A DNA stretch of 30,217 nucleotides from Pseudomonadota bacterium (GTDB taxonomy: Bacteria > Pseudomonadota > Alphaproteobacteria > Rhizobiales > Xanthobacteraceae). The stretch covers positions 1-30,217 of the forward strand of contig JAFAFP010000223.1 of assembly GCA_023423415.1 (NCBI GenBank). Direction: 5' to 3'. The notes below the pieces were generated by a model that did no database searches, was not told the DNA's origin, and saw nothing but the letters and a program-made list of their open reading frames with translations. Position numbers and translations under genes: made by a program. Shown here piece after piece: positions 1-9,822 of this stretch (position 1 is the stretch's first letter; every line of letters starts with the position of its first letter).

Positions 1-831
1 ACACTGCACGTGGCTCTGGCTCAGGACAGGATTCCGGTCGTCACGACCACGGCGGATCTCAAATCGCTGGTTGAGGCCGTGGGAGCTGACCGGGTCGAGG
101 TCGAGAGCCTGTCCGCGCCGGAGCAGGATCCGCATTCGGTCGAGGTCAAACCGGGGCAACTGGCGCGGTTGCGACGCGCTAAACTGCTGGTGCGGATCGG
201 TCTCGATCATGAGCCGTGGCTTGCGCGGCTATCTGCGCCCAACATCGAGGTCGTGGACGCCTCAAAGTCTGTGCGGTTGTTACAGACGGAGATTCCGCGG
301 CTACGCGTTGAGCGCCGCGCGCATGTCCACAGCTTCGGCAACACGCATTATTGGCTCGACCCGTATAATGCGCGCGCGATCACAGCGTCCATTCTGGCCG
401 CGCTCGTGAAGCTCCGTCCGGCGGACGAGGTCGTCTTCGAGGCCAATCGCGATGCCTTCGTGTCGCGTCTCGATCAGCGCATCAAGAATTGGGAGGCAGC
501 GCTCGCGCCGTATCGCGGCACCAAGATTGTGGTCGTGCATGATAGCTGGGTGTATTTCGCCGACCGCTTCGGACTCCAGATCGTGGCGGCGGCCGAGCCG
601 CATCCCGGCGTGCCGCCATCGCCAGCCGAACTTGCGGAATTGTTTCGCCGCATGCGCGACGCGCGGGTGCCGATCATTATCGCCGATCCTTACGCCAATC
701 CCGCTTTGATCCGGCAGGTCGAAGAGAAGAGCGGGGCGAAAGCCGTCAGGCTTCTGCCTTCGGGCTTTGACTATATCGAACTGTTCGAAGAGAACGTGAA
801 GCGCCTGTCAGCCGCGCTGAAGAAAGGATAG
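1..831 (+). CDS. Metal ABC transporter, periplasmic substrate-binding protein (ZnuA/MntA type), 5' end cut off
   Basis: This is the periplasmic receptor of a zinc- or manganese-type ABC importer (cluster 9 / TroA-like family), which hands the metal to the permease encoded next. The frame is open from the first base. The first readable residues (…VALAQDRIP) look like the end of a cleaved Sec signal peptide, so the true start probably lies left of the window; the GTG at 10 is only the first in-window candidate. Family motifs follow in order: DPHS (metal His), THYWLDPYNA, VVHDSWVYFADRFG (metal His) and IIADPYANP (metal Asp). The long His-rich loop of classical ZnuA is absent. The permease begins 5 bases downstream. 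The ATPase subunit is not in the window and may lie upstream. The family is certain; Zn versus Mn is not resolved. Confidence 0.88.
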   Translation, partial: TLHVALAQDRIPVVTTTADLKSLVEAVGADRVEVESLSAPEQDPHSVEVKPGQLARLRRAKLLVRIGLDHEPWLARLSAPNIEVVDASKSVRLLQTEIPRLRVERRAHVHSFGNTHYWLDPYNARAITASILAALVKLRPADEVVFEANRDAFVSRLDQRIKNWEAALAPYRGTKIVVVHDSWVYFADRFGLQIVAAAEPHPGVPPSPAELAELFRRMRDARVPIIIADPYANPALIRQVEEKSGAKAVRLLPSGFDYIELFEENVKRLSAALKKG

Positions 832-836
832 GGCAG

Positions 837-2093
837 GTGCTGGAACTGCTGTTCTGGCCGTTCGTCGCCGGCCTCGTCCTCACCGGTATCCACGCCTATT
901 TCGGTCTGCATGTGCTGGCGCGCGGCATCGTCTTTGTCGATCTTTCGCTGGCCCAGGTCGCAGCCCTCGGTTTCACGGTCGCAATCCTTACCGGCCACAC
1001 CATCGATAGCGAAGCAGGCTACTGGTACGCACTTGCCTTCGCAGCCGGCGGTGCGGTCCTGTTTGCGTTGGCGCGGCCCTATGAGACTGCGCTGCCGCAG
1101 GAAGCCGTGATTGGTATCGTCTATGCGGTCTCCGCTTCGCTCGGCGTGCTTGCGCTCGATCGCGCGCCACAGGGCACCGAACACATCAAGCAGCTTCTCA
1201 TTGGTTCGATCCTGACGGTCACGCCGGAGGAGGTCGGCAAGCTGGCAGTGCTTTATTGCGTCATCGGCGCCGTACACGTGTTGTTCCGCAAGCCATTGTC
1301 CGAGGTTTCGTTCAACCCGATCGTAGCGGCCGCCTGGCGACGCAAGGTGTTTTGGTGGGACGTGCTGTTCTACGGCTCCTTTGCACTTGTCGTGACGTCG
1401 TCGGTGCGCATTGCCGGCGTGCTGCTGGTGTTCAGCTATCTCATCGTGCCGGCCGCATTGGCAGGGTTGCTCATGTCCGGCCTGATGCGGCGGCTGGCGT
1501 TGGCATGGATGCTCGGCGTGGTGGTGACGGCCGCCGGTCTTGCGGCGTCATGGACCCTGGACCTGCCGACCGGGCCAGCAATCGTGACGGTATTTGGAAT
1601 AGCGACCGGCTTAGTCGCATTGGGCGCTGTGGCCAGCAGGCTGACCGCCAGAGGGGTGATCATATCGGTAAGCGTGATCTCAGTGATCGTCGGTCTGGCA
1701 CTCCTGATCTTTCCACGCATGGATCAGCCCTGGCTCGATCTTCTCGAGGATGTTGCTCCTCCTGTTCAGACCATCTTTCTGGATGACGGCGAGCGCGTAA
1801 CCCGCGCCGAGACACTCGAATCAATCGAGCGGTCGCGCGTCGAACTCGCACGTCTTCGCGTGCTGGATCAGGATGTGCGCTGGGGCAAGGTTGAAATGGA
1901 TCTGGAGAGGGTTGAGCGGCTCAGACAGTATCTTGCCGGCAAGAGCGAGATATCGGCGGGCGATCAGTTGGTGCTGAACACGCTGCGCGGCAAGGCGCGT
2001 GATCGCCAGCGGTTCGCACTGGGAATACCGTTGCTGATCGTCGGCGCTTGCTCGCTCTACATGATGACCCGCAGAAGAAGCGCCACCGCATGA
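837..2093 (+). CDS. Metal ABC transporter permease (ZnuB/ABC-3 family) with C-terminal extension
   Basis: Inner-membrane channel subunit of the zinc/manganese-type importer whose binding protein is encoded just upstream. It starts at a GTG five bases after that gene's stop, so the two are probably translated together. The first ~280 residues are a typical ABC-3 permease: many hydrophobic helices, the early FVDLSLAQVAALG segment, and a SYLIVPAAL stretch near 200. Members usually end near 270-300 residues, but this one runs to 418. After a last core helix, residues ~300-390 are charged and soluble (DLLEDVAPP, then a heptad-like ERSRVELARLRVL stretch), followed by one more hydrophobic segment (ALGIPLLIVGACSLYMM) and a basic tail. 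The extension has no function I recognise. No ATPase gene lies nearby in the window. Confidence 0.87.
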   Translation: MLELLFWPFVAGLVLTGIHAYFGLHVLARGIVFVDLSLAQVAALGFTVAILTGHTIDSEAGYWYALAFAAGGAVLFALARPYETALPQEAVIGIVYAVSASLGVLALDRAPQGTEHIKQLLIGSILTVTPEEVGKLAVLYCVIGAVHVLFRKPLSEVSFNPIVAAAWRRKVFWWDVLFYGSFALVVTSSVRIAGVLLVFSYLIVPAALAGLLMSGLMRRLALAWMLGVVVTAAGLAASWTLDLPTGPAIVTVFGIATGLVALGAVASRLTARGVIISVSVISVIVGLALLIFPRMDQPWLDLLEDVAPPVQTIFLDDGERVTRAETLESIERSRVELARLRVLDQDVRWGKVEMDLERVERLRQYLAGKSEISAGDQLVLNTLRGKARDRQRFALGIPLLIVGACSLYMMTRRRSATA

Positions 2094-2195
2094 AAGTGCG
2101 TCAATCGGACGGTGCCGCGAAATTTGTTGTTGCGGTGCACGCATTCGCCTGATAGCTCTATCCGTCTGGTTGAGCTCAAGAAACGGGGAGATCGC

Positions 2196-2237
2196 ATGAC
2201 AATCACGCATTTCATCCTCCCTCGGATCGTCCGTTAG
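2196..2237 (+). CDS. Possible 13-residue leader peptide
   Basis: A short reading frame, MTITHFILPRIVR, starts at an ATG five bases after a good ribosome-binding sequence (GGGGAG, 2185-2190) and ends at TAG 2235-2237. Its last codons form the left arm of an inverted repeat (2223-2229 with 2244-2250), so ribosome movement could change the RNA fold upstream of the ABC exporter gene. It is far too short for coding statistics, shows no run of one amino acid's codons, and may be chance. Confidence 0.25.
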   Translation: MTITHFILPRIVR

Positions 2238-2334
2238 GTCGGTCGATCCGCAGCCTGTCCGCGTGACCTGCGGGTCGCGGCTGGCGTTGCTCATTTTACC
2301 ATCACATTGATCGCGAATGCCCGACGTGTCGGGC
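2223..2334 (+). promoter_or_regulatory. Structured leader upstream of the ABC exporter: three inverted repeats
   Basis: The 293-base gap between the metal permease and the exporter start (2387) holds three hairpin-capable repeats: CGGATCG 2223-2229 with CGATCCG 2244-2250; CGTGACC 2262-2268 with GGTCGCG 2273-2279 (one G-U pair, 4-base loop); and GCCCGAC 2319-2325 with GTCGGGC 2328-2334. The second is followed by a partly T-rich stretch (CTCATTTTACC), not a clean terminator. The known riboswitch classes I can recall do not match. A regulatory role is inference. Confidence 0.3.
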
Positions 2335-2386
2335 GTGGTTCGCGTTCGCATTGGAGTCGGTGCGCTACCGCGCGCCGCAAACATCG

Positions 2387-4219
<1,833 letters not shown>

Positions 4220-4247
4220 CCGAGCGAGACGCACGACGAAAGTCTCA

Positions 4248-4278
4248 CAAAAACGGCCGCGCATGATTGCGCGGCCGT
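4248..4278 (-). terminator. Intrinsic terminator of the rhlE-infA unit
   Basis: A perfect 10-base-pair stem (ACGGCCGCGC 4253-4262 with GCGCGGCCGT 4269-4278, loop ATGATT) lies seven bases beyond the infA stop. On the minus strand it is followed directly by a run of five T (plus-strand A 4249-4253). This is a textbook rho-independent terminator for minus-strand transcription. In the plus direction it lacks a T-tract. Confidence 0.87.
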
Positions 4279-4284
4279 AAGCGT

Positions 4285-4557
4285 TCAGCGCTTCCGCACG
4301 AACGTCTGACGTCGGGTCGGCGGAGCGGCCATCGCATTGCCGCGGTGACGGAAGCTGATACGGCCGCGCGACAGGTCATAAGGAGACATCTCTACAATCA
4401 CCCGATCGCCGACGCCGGTGCGGATGCGGAATTTGCGCATCTTGCCGGCGGTGTAGGCCAGGATCTCGTGATCGTTGTCGAGCTTCACCCGGAAGTTGCC
4501 GTCCGGCAGCACTTCCGTCACGGTGCCGTCGAACTCGAGCATCTCTTCTTTCGACAT
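4285..4557 (-). CDS. infA: Translation initiation factor IF-1 (second-type, basic C-terminal tail)
   Basis: IF-1 binds the ribosomal A site of the 30S subunit during initiation. The sequence is a clear S1/OB-fold IF-1: MSKEEMLEFDGTVTEVLPDG, then FRVKLDNDHEILAYTAGKM, RKFRIRTGVGDRV and VEMSPYDLSRGRISFRHR. At 90 residues it exceeds the usual ~72; the extra ~18 residues (GNAMAAPPTRRQTFVRKR) form a basic tail. Some positions (KFRIRTGVGD in place of the common KNRIRILAGD) differ from the main IF-1 I remember from rhizobia, so it is probably the second IF-1 that many Rhizobiales carry. AAGGA lies about eight bases before the ATG. It sits 24 bases after the DEAD-box helicase stop on the same strand and is closed by an intrinsic terminator, so the two are probably one transcript. 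Confidence 0.92.
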   Translation of the reverse strand: MSKEEMLEFDGTVTEVLPDGNFRVKLDNDHEILAYTAGKMRKFRIRTGVGDRVIVEMSPYDLSRGRISFRHRGNAMAAPPTRRQTFVRKR

Positions 4558-4581
4558 TCAGAATTCCTTCTGCGAATTGGT

Positions 4582-6057
4582 TCAGCGAGGAGCCGGTGCG
4601 TTCTGCCGCTGTCCGCGGCGGTCGGGTTTGCGGCCTCGCATAAATCGGCCGGACGATATCTCACCGCCGCCGGTTCCGCCATTGTGTTGCGGCTTGCCTG
4701 TGTATTGCTTTGCAGTGCCGCGGCTATGGTCGCGGGCGGCATGGTCGTGCGGCCTCGGGGTCTGCTGGGGCGCCCGTGAGGCTCCGTCCTGCGGTCCCTG
4801 CGCCTCACGCTCTCTACGGCGGCGGCGTTGACCGGCGCGGTTGCGCGGCTTGCCATCGGGGCGAAACCCGCCGCGGGTTTCCGAAGAAACCGGGCGGGGC
4901 TCGGAAGCCGACTGACCCTCGGCCGGCTTGCCGGCGCGCTTGTCGGTCGATGGCAGCTTCATGCGGATCGTCTTTTCAATGTCGCGCAGATAGGCCCGCT
5001 CGTCATTGTCGCAGAATGAGATCGCGACGCCATCGGCGCCGGCACGCGCCGTACGGCCGATACGGTGGACGTAGCTGTCCGGCATGTTCGGCAGGTCGTA
5101 ATTGATGACATGCGTGATGCCGTCAACATCGATGCCGCGCGCGGCGATGTCGGTCGCAATCAATGTCTTGATGCGGCCGTCCCGGAATGCGGCGAGGGCG
5201 CGCTCGCGCTGGTTCTGCGACTTGTTGCCGTGGATCGCTTCGGCGTCCAGCCCCTTTTGGGCAAGCTGGCGTACCACCTTATCGGCGCCGTGCTTGGTCC
5301 GGGTGAAGACGATGGCGCGGTCGATCGGTTCGTTCTGCAGGATCTCGGCGAGCAGGCCGGGCTTGCCGGCCTTGTCCACCAGCAGCACGCTTTGCGTGAC
5401 GCGCTCGGCCGTCGAGGCCTGCGGCGTCACCGCGACGCGCGCCGGGTCGCGCAGCATCATGCGGCCAAGCTCTTCGATCGGCGGCGGCATAGTGGCCGAA
5501 AAGAACAGCGTCTGCCGCTCCTTCGGCAGTCGGCTGACGATCTTGCGGATATCGTTGATGAAGCCCATGTCGAGCATGCGGTCGGCTTCGTCGAGGACGA
5601 AGATTTCCACCTGGTCGAGCGCAATGGCCTTCTCCTGAACCAGATCAAGCAGCCGGCCGGGAGTGGCGACCAGAACATCGGCGCCATTCGCAGATGCTCT
5701 GATTTGTCGGCCAATCGGAACGCCGCCAATCGCCAGATTAACCGCGCACTTCATGTAGCGGCCATAGGTCTTGAAGCTGTCGACGATCTGGCCGGACAGT
5801 TCGCGGGTAGGGCTCAGCACCAGGACGCGGCAGCTTTTGCGCTCGGGGCGGCGACGGTTATTGGCGAGGTGATTGAGGATCGGCAGTGCGAAGGCTGCGG
5901 TCTTGCCGGTACCGGTTTGCGCGATACCGACGACATCGCGCCCTGTCAAAACCTGAGGAATTGTCTGGGCTTGGATGGGGGTTGGCGTTTCGTAGCGCTC
6001 TTCGGTCAAGGCACGGGCAATCGGCTCGGCCAATCCAAGGTCAAGGAAAGCGGTCAA
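4582..6057 (-). CDS. rhlE: DEAD-box ATP-dependent RNA helicase (RhlE type)
   Basis: An ATP-dependent RNA helicase that remodels RNA duplexes, typically in ribosome assembly, RNA decay or cold adaptation. Motifs, counted from the TTG at 6057: Q motif near 25-31 (PTPIQAQ), motif I AQTGTGKT 46-53, motif Ia PTRELSGQ, motif II DEAD 155-158, motif III SAT 186-188, and motif VI HRIGRTAR 330-337. From about residue 395 the protein becomes a low-complexity basic Arg/Pro/Gly/Gln tail, common for RNA-binding RhlE proteins. The frame can be extended to a GTG at 6105, but the family's N-terminus (TAFLDLGLAEPIARAL) fits a start at TTG 6057; its ribosome-binding site is weak (GAAAG), so this start is not certain. 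infA follows 24 bases later. Confidence 0.9.
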   Translation of the reverse strand: MTAFLDLGLAEPIARALTEERYETPTPIQAQTIPQVLTGRDVVGIAQTGTGKTAAFALPILNHLANNRRRPERKSCRVLVLSPTRELSGQIVDSFKTYGRYMKCAVNLAIGGVPIGRQIRASANGADVLVATPGRLLDLVQEKAIALDQVEIFVLDEADRMLDMGFINDIRKIVSRLPKERQTLFFSATMPPPIEELGRMMLRDPARVAVTPQASTAERVTQSVLLVDKAGKPGLLAEILQNEPIDRAIVFTRTKHGADKVVRQLAQKGLDAEAIHGNKSQNQRERALAAFRDGRIKTLIATDIAARGIDVDGITHVINYDLPNMPDSYVHRIGRTARAGADGVAISFCDNDERAYLRDIEKTIRMKLPSTDKRAGKPAEGQSASEPRPVSSETRGGFRPDGKPRNRAGQRRRRREREAQGPQDGASRAPQQTPRPHDHAARDHSRGTAKQYTGKPQHNGGTGGGEISSGRFMRGRKPDRRGQRQNAPAPR

Positions 6058-6309
6058 AATTTTCAGTCTTTCATACGATATGGCTGCCCGGGCCCAATGG
6101 GCCACGGACTGTGCGCGGGGTTCAAAGACATCCCGCGTGGTCAGGGCTGCCGGCTAGGTTGGCTTGAAAGGCGGGCCGAAAACCAGCGTGTTAAAATGGT
6201 CTTCGTTCACGCGGCCCGCGAGCGGCATCGAAAGCCGACTCAGGTTTTGGATCATATGGCCGGTTTATTTGTTCGATTCAAGGCACATGGCGCGGATACG
6301 GCAAGCGAA

Positions 6310-6338
6310 TTGACAATGGTTGCAAATGTAACTAATAT
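6310..6338 (+). promoter_or_regulatory. Sigma-70 promoter of the homogentisate operon with embedded palindrome
   Basis: TTGACA (6310-6315) and TAATAT (6333-6338) are separated by exactly 17 bases, a near-consensus sigma-70 promoter. Transcription would begin near 6345, some 30 bases before the hmgA start. The spacer contains the imperfect palindrome GTTGCAAATGTAAC (6319-6332; arms GTTGCA and TGTAAC, one mismatch). Its position between -35 and -10 is where a repressor would block polymerase. Palindromes of this size are typical of MarR-family regulators, which control hmgA operons in several bacteria; naming the regulator here is inference. Confidence 0.75.
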
Positions 6339-6377
6339 CGCTTCATCGCAAGTCCAGCGCTCTCAGGAGGATTTGTC

Positions 6378-7775
6378 ATGGCCCATATCGACGCCGCACC
6401 GCGGGTCAAGCGGCAGGCTTCTCCCGCAGCTGTTACCGACAAGATCCGCACCGAACCGTTGGTCGATGCCGCCGAGTACATGTCGGGCTTCGGCAATAGC
6501 TTCGAAACGGAAGCCTTGCCCGGTGCTCTTCCGATCGGGCGAAACTCTCCGCAGAAGATCAATTACGGTCTTTATGCCGAGCAGCTGAGCGGTTCGCCCT
6601 TTACCGCGCCGCAGGCGACCAACGAACGCTCCTGGCTCTATCGCATCCGGCCGACAGTCCGCCACACTGGCCGTTTCAAGAAGATTGACCGCGGTTTCAT
6701 CCGGACCGCGCCCGAACGCGAGGAGAGTGATCTGTCGCTCGGCCAGATGCGCTGGGGTCCGGTGCCGCTGCCGAAGAAGAAGATGACCTTTGTCACCGGC
6801 CTGCACACCATCACCGTAGCGGGCGATAGCGAATCCATGAGCGGCATGGCCGCGCATGTGCTGCTCGTGACGGAATCCATGGTGCGCGAGCATTTCTTCA
6901 ACGCTGATGGCGAGTTGTTGATTGTGGCGCAGCAAGGCGCGTTGCGCTTTCGCACCGAATTCGGATTGATCGAGATCACGCCCGGCGAAATCTGCGTGAT
7001 CCCGCGAGGCGTGATCTTCCGCGTCGAACTCGTCGATGGGCCGGCGCGGGCGTATGTCTGCGAGAATTATGGCGGCGGCTTCACATTGCCGGATCGCGGA
7101 CCGATCGGAGCCAACTGTCTTGCCAATCCTCGCGACTTCCTGACGCCTGTTGCGGCATACGAGGATGTGGAAGAGCCTTGCACGCTCTATGTCAAATGGG
7201 GCGGCGAGTTGTTCAAGACCGAGCTGCCGCATTCGCCGCTCGATGTGGTGGCGTGGCACGGCAACTATGCACCTTACAAATACAACCTGAAGCACTTTTC
7301 GCCGGTCGGTGCGATCCTGTTCGACCATCCCGATCCGTCAATCTTCACGGTGCTGACATCGCCATCGGAAACGCCCGGTACCGCCAATATCGACTTCGTC
7401 ATTTTCCCGGAACGCTGGGGCGTGGCGGAGAATACGTTCCGGCCGCCCTGGTATCATCGCAACATCATGTCGGAATTCATGGGGCTGGTTGAAGGCGTAT
7501 ACGACGCCAAGCCCGAGGGCTTCGTCCCCGGCGGCTTCTCGCTGCACAACACCATGTTGCCGCATGGTCCGGACGTCGACGCCTTCGAGCAGGCCAGCAA
7601 TGTCGAACTGAAGCCGGTGAAGCTCAGCAACACGCTGGCCTTCATGTTCGAGACCCGTTTCCGCCAACGGGTGACGAAATTTGCTGCCGAGCACGAATCG
7701 AGACAGGACGATTACATCGATTGCTGGAAGGGTCTAAAGAAGCATTTCGACCCGAAACACCGTGAGCCTCGTTAA
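6378..7775 (+). CDS. hmgA: Homogentisate 1,2-dioxygenase
   Basis: Opens the aromatic ring of homogentisate with O2 to give 4-maleylacetoacetate, the central step of tyrosine/phenylalanine catabolism, using non-heme Fe(II) in the cytosol. The family start YMSGFGNSFETEALPGALP is present. The iron ligands by comparison with the human enzyme are His360 (PPWYHRN), Glu366 (MSEF) and His396 (MLPHGPD); the catalytic His is His317 (LFDHPDPSIF). Length, 465 residues, is normal or slightly long at the N-terminus. AGGAGG lies eight bases before the ATG. It is first in an operon with fumarylacetoacetase two bases downstream, behind a strong promoter with a likely repressor site. Confidence 0.97.
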   Translation: MAHIDAAPRVKRQASPAAVTDKIRTEPLVDAAEYMSGFGNSFETEALPGALPIGRNSPQKINYGLYAEQLSGSPFTAPQATNERSWLYRIRPTVRHTGRFKKIDRGFIRTAPEREESDLSLGQMRWGPVPLPKKKMTFVTGLHTITVAGDSESMSGMAAHVLLVTESMVREHFFNADGELLIVAQQGALRFRTEFGLIEITPGEICVIPRGVIFRVELVDGPARAYVCENYGGGFTLPDRGPIGANCLANPRDFLTPVAAYEDVEEPCTLYVKWGGELFKTELPHSPLDVVAWHGNYAPYKYNLKHFSPVGAILFDHPDPSIFTVLTSPSETPGTANIDFVIFPERWGVAENTFRPPWYHRNIMSEFMGLVEGVYDAKPEGFVPGGFSLHNTMLPHGPDVDAFEQASNVELKPVKLSNTLAFMFETRFRQRVTKFAAEHESRQDDYIDCWKGLKKHFDPKHREPR

Positions 7776-7777
7776 AG

Positions 7778-8797
7778 ATGAAACTTGCCTCATTGAAGAG
7801 CGGCCGTGATGGACGGCTGGTCGTTGTCTCGCGTGATCTCTCACGCTGCGCCGATGCATCCGCCGTTGCGACAACCCTGCAGGATGCGCTCGACGATTGG
7901 GATGCGGCGCTGCCGCGCCTCACGGAAATCGCCGACGCGCTCGAAGCTGGGCACATTGCCCATCAGCCGTTTGACCCGGCGAAGTGCTCTTCGCCCTTGC
8001 CGCGCGCTTATCAGTGGCTCGACGGCTCGGCTTATGTGAACCACGTTGCGCTGGTGCGTCAGGCGCGTGGCGCCGAAGTGCCGGAGACATTCTGGACCGA
8101 TCCGCTGATGTACCAGGGCATTTCCGATGTCATCATCGGTCCGCGCGATCCGATCCAACTGGCGGACGAAGCTTACGGGATCGATCTTGAGGCCGAAGTC
8201 GTGGTCGTGCTCGGTGATGTACCGATGGGTGCAACGCGCGAGCGGGCGGCCAAGGCGATCAAGCTGATCATGCTGGTCAACGATGTGTCGTTGCGCAATC
8301 TCATTCCGGCGGAATTGGCAAAGACCTTCGGCTTCCTGCAATCCAAGCCATCATCGGCGTTCACGCCGGTTGCGGTGACGCCGGACGAACTCGGTAAGGC
8401 CTGGGACGGCGCCAAGGTCGATCTGCCATTGCTCAGCTTCATTAATGGCAAGCCGCTCGGCAAGCCGGTCGCTTCGGTTGATATGACCTTCGACTTTCCG
8501 ACGTTGATCATGCACGCGAGCAAGACACGCGCGCTCGGCGCCGGCACGATTCTCGGGGCCGGCACGGTGTCTAACCGCGATGCCAATGGTGGTCCGGGCA
8601 AGACGATTGCCAATGGCGGTCTTGGTTATTCCTGTCTGGCGGAACAGCGGACGGTCGAAACAATATTAAATGGCAAGCCGTCAACGCCGTTCCTGAAATT
8701 CGGCGATCGCGTCCGCATCGAGATGAATGGCAAGGACGGCCAGTCGATCTTCGGCGCGATCGATCAGGAAGTGGTGCGCTACACGCCGCCGAAATAA
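7778..8797 (+). CDS. fahA: Fumarylacetoacetase (fumarylacetoacetate hydrolase)
   Basis: Hydrolyses fumarylacetoacetate to fumarate and acetoacetate, the last step of homogentisate degradation. The 339-residue protein is of the bacterial FAH type. Metal-binding acidic residues can be placed at Glu138 and Glu140 (DLEAEVVVVLGDVP) and Asp169 (LVNDVSLRN); QSKPSSAFTPVAVTP and GTVSNRD are further family stretches. It starts two bases after the hmgA stop, so it is surely co-transcribed. The enzyme that should act between the two, maleylacetoacetate isomerase, is not encoded beside them. Confidence 0.93.
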   Translation: MKLASLKSGRDGRLVVVSRDLSRCADASAVATTLQDALDDWDAALPRLTEIADALEAGHIAHQPFDPAKCSSPLPRAYQWLDGSAYVNHVALVRQARGAEVPETFWTDPLMYQGISDVIIGPRDPIQLADEAYGIDLEAEVVVVLGDVPMGATRERAAKAIKLIMLVNDVSLRNLIPAELAKTFGFLQSKPSSAFTPVAVTPDELGKAWDGAKVDLPLLSFINGKPLGKPVASVDMTFDFPTLIMHASKTRALGAGTILGAGTVSNRDANGGPGKTIANGGLGYSCLAEQRTVETILNGKPSTPFLKFGDRVRIEMNGKDGQSIFGAIDQEVVRYTPPK

Positions 8798-8855
8798 CAA
8801 AGCAAGCCTGCAGCATTCGCAGGCCGTTCTGGATGGAAACGGAAAAGGGTGGCTG

Positions 8856-9806
8856 ATGGCCAAAGGTTTTGCTTCGACTGGCGATACCGCCGACAAGACC
8901 ATTTCTTTCGATGAGATCGGCCGTGACCTTTATGCGTTCACCGCGGAGGGCGATCCCAATTCCGGCATCATCATTGGCGACGACAGCGTGATGGTGGTGG
9001 ATGCGCAGGCGACACCGGTGATGGCGCTGGAAGTGATCGAGCGCGTTCGCAAGGTCACCGATAAGCCGATCAAGTACGTGCTGCTCAGCCATTATCATGC
9101 CGTGCGCGTACTCGGTGCCTCAGCTTACGCCGATGCCGAGATTCTCGCATCCGATGCGACGCGCGATCTGATCGTCGAACGCGGCCAGCAGGACAAGGAC
9201 TCGGAGATTGGCCGTTTTCCGCGCCTGTTTCGCGCAGTGGAATCCATTTCCGGCCTGACCTGGCCGACCATCACCTTCCCGAAACAGATGTCGGTCTGGC
9301 TCGGCAAGCGTGAAGTCCGCATCATGCATATCGGGCGCGGACACACGGCGGGAGATGTCATCGCCTGGGTGCCGGATGCCAATGTCGTCTTCTCCGGTGA
9401 TCTCGTCGAATATCACTCGGCCTGTTACTGCGGCGACGCTCATTTGAAGGACTGGCCCGAGACATTGAAGCGTCTCGGTGAGTTCAAGGCCAATGCGCTG
9501 GTTCCAGGACGCGGTGCTGCGCTGGCAACGCCGGACAAGGTGCGCGATGGTATCGAAGGCACCCGCGATTTTCTCTCGACGCTTTACGACTCGGCGAAGT
9601 CGAGCGTCGCCAAGGGGCTTTCGCTGAAGGATGCTTTCGGCGCTGCGAAGCAGGCGATGGATCCAAAGTTCTCAAATTACGCGATCTACGAGCACTGCAT
9701 GCCGTTCAATGTCGCGCGGGCCTTTGATGAAGCCAAAGGCATCGACCATCCGGTGATCTGGACGGCGGAACGAGACCGCGAAATGTGGGCCGCATTGCAA
9801 GGGTAG
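8856..9806 (+). CDS. MBL-fold metallo-hydrolase-like protein with a half-lost metal site
   Basis: A cytosolic metallo-beta-lactamase-fold protein of about 316 residues, third gene of the homogentisate operon. Zn1-type ligands are present: His79 and His81 (SHYHAVRV), His163 (GHTAGD) and the bridging Asp182 (FSGDLVEY). The canonical HxHxDH motif reads HYHAVR, so the Zn2 Asp and His are Val83 and Arg84, and the late PGHG histidine is Arg219 (VPGRG). It may therefore bind one metal or have lost hydrolase activity. I chose the ATG at 8856 (MAKGFASTGD), preceded by a purine-rich GGAAAAGGGTGG, not an earlier in-frame ATG inside fahA. Its place in the pathway is unknown; an accessory thioesterase/lactonase or a non-catalytic role are both possible. 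Confidence 0.85.
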   Translation: MAKGFASTGDTADKTISFDEIGRDLYAFTAEGDPNSGIIIGDDSVMVVDAQATPVMALEVIERVRKVTDKPIKYVLLSHYHAVRVLGASAYADAEILASDATRDLIVERGQQDKDSEIGRFPRLFRAVESISGLTWPTITFPKQMSVWLGKREVRIMHIGRGHTAGDVIAWVPDANVVFSGDLVEYHSACYCGDAHLKDWPETLKRLGEFKANALVPGRGAALATPDKVRDGIEGTRDFLSTLYDSAKSSVAKGLSLKDAFGAAKQAMDPKFSNYAIYEHCMPFNVARAFDEAKGIDHPVIWTAERDREMWAALQG

Positions 9807-9822
9807 GGCCAAGGGGAGGACG

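Noticed and set aside
5065..6588. Long open frame on the plus strand across the helicase and into hmgA
   Set aside because: It is antisense to a helicase with all DEAD-box motifs and runs out of frame into hmgA; its translation shows no family pattern. Long antisense frames are common in GC-rich coding DNA.
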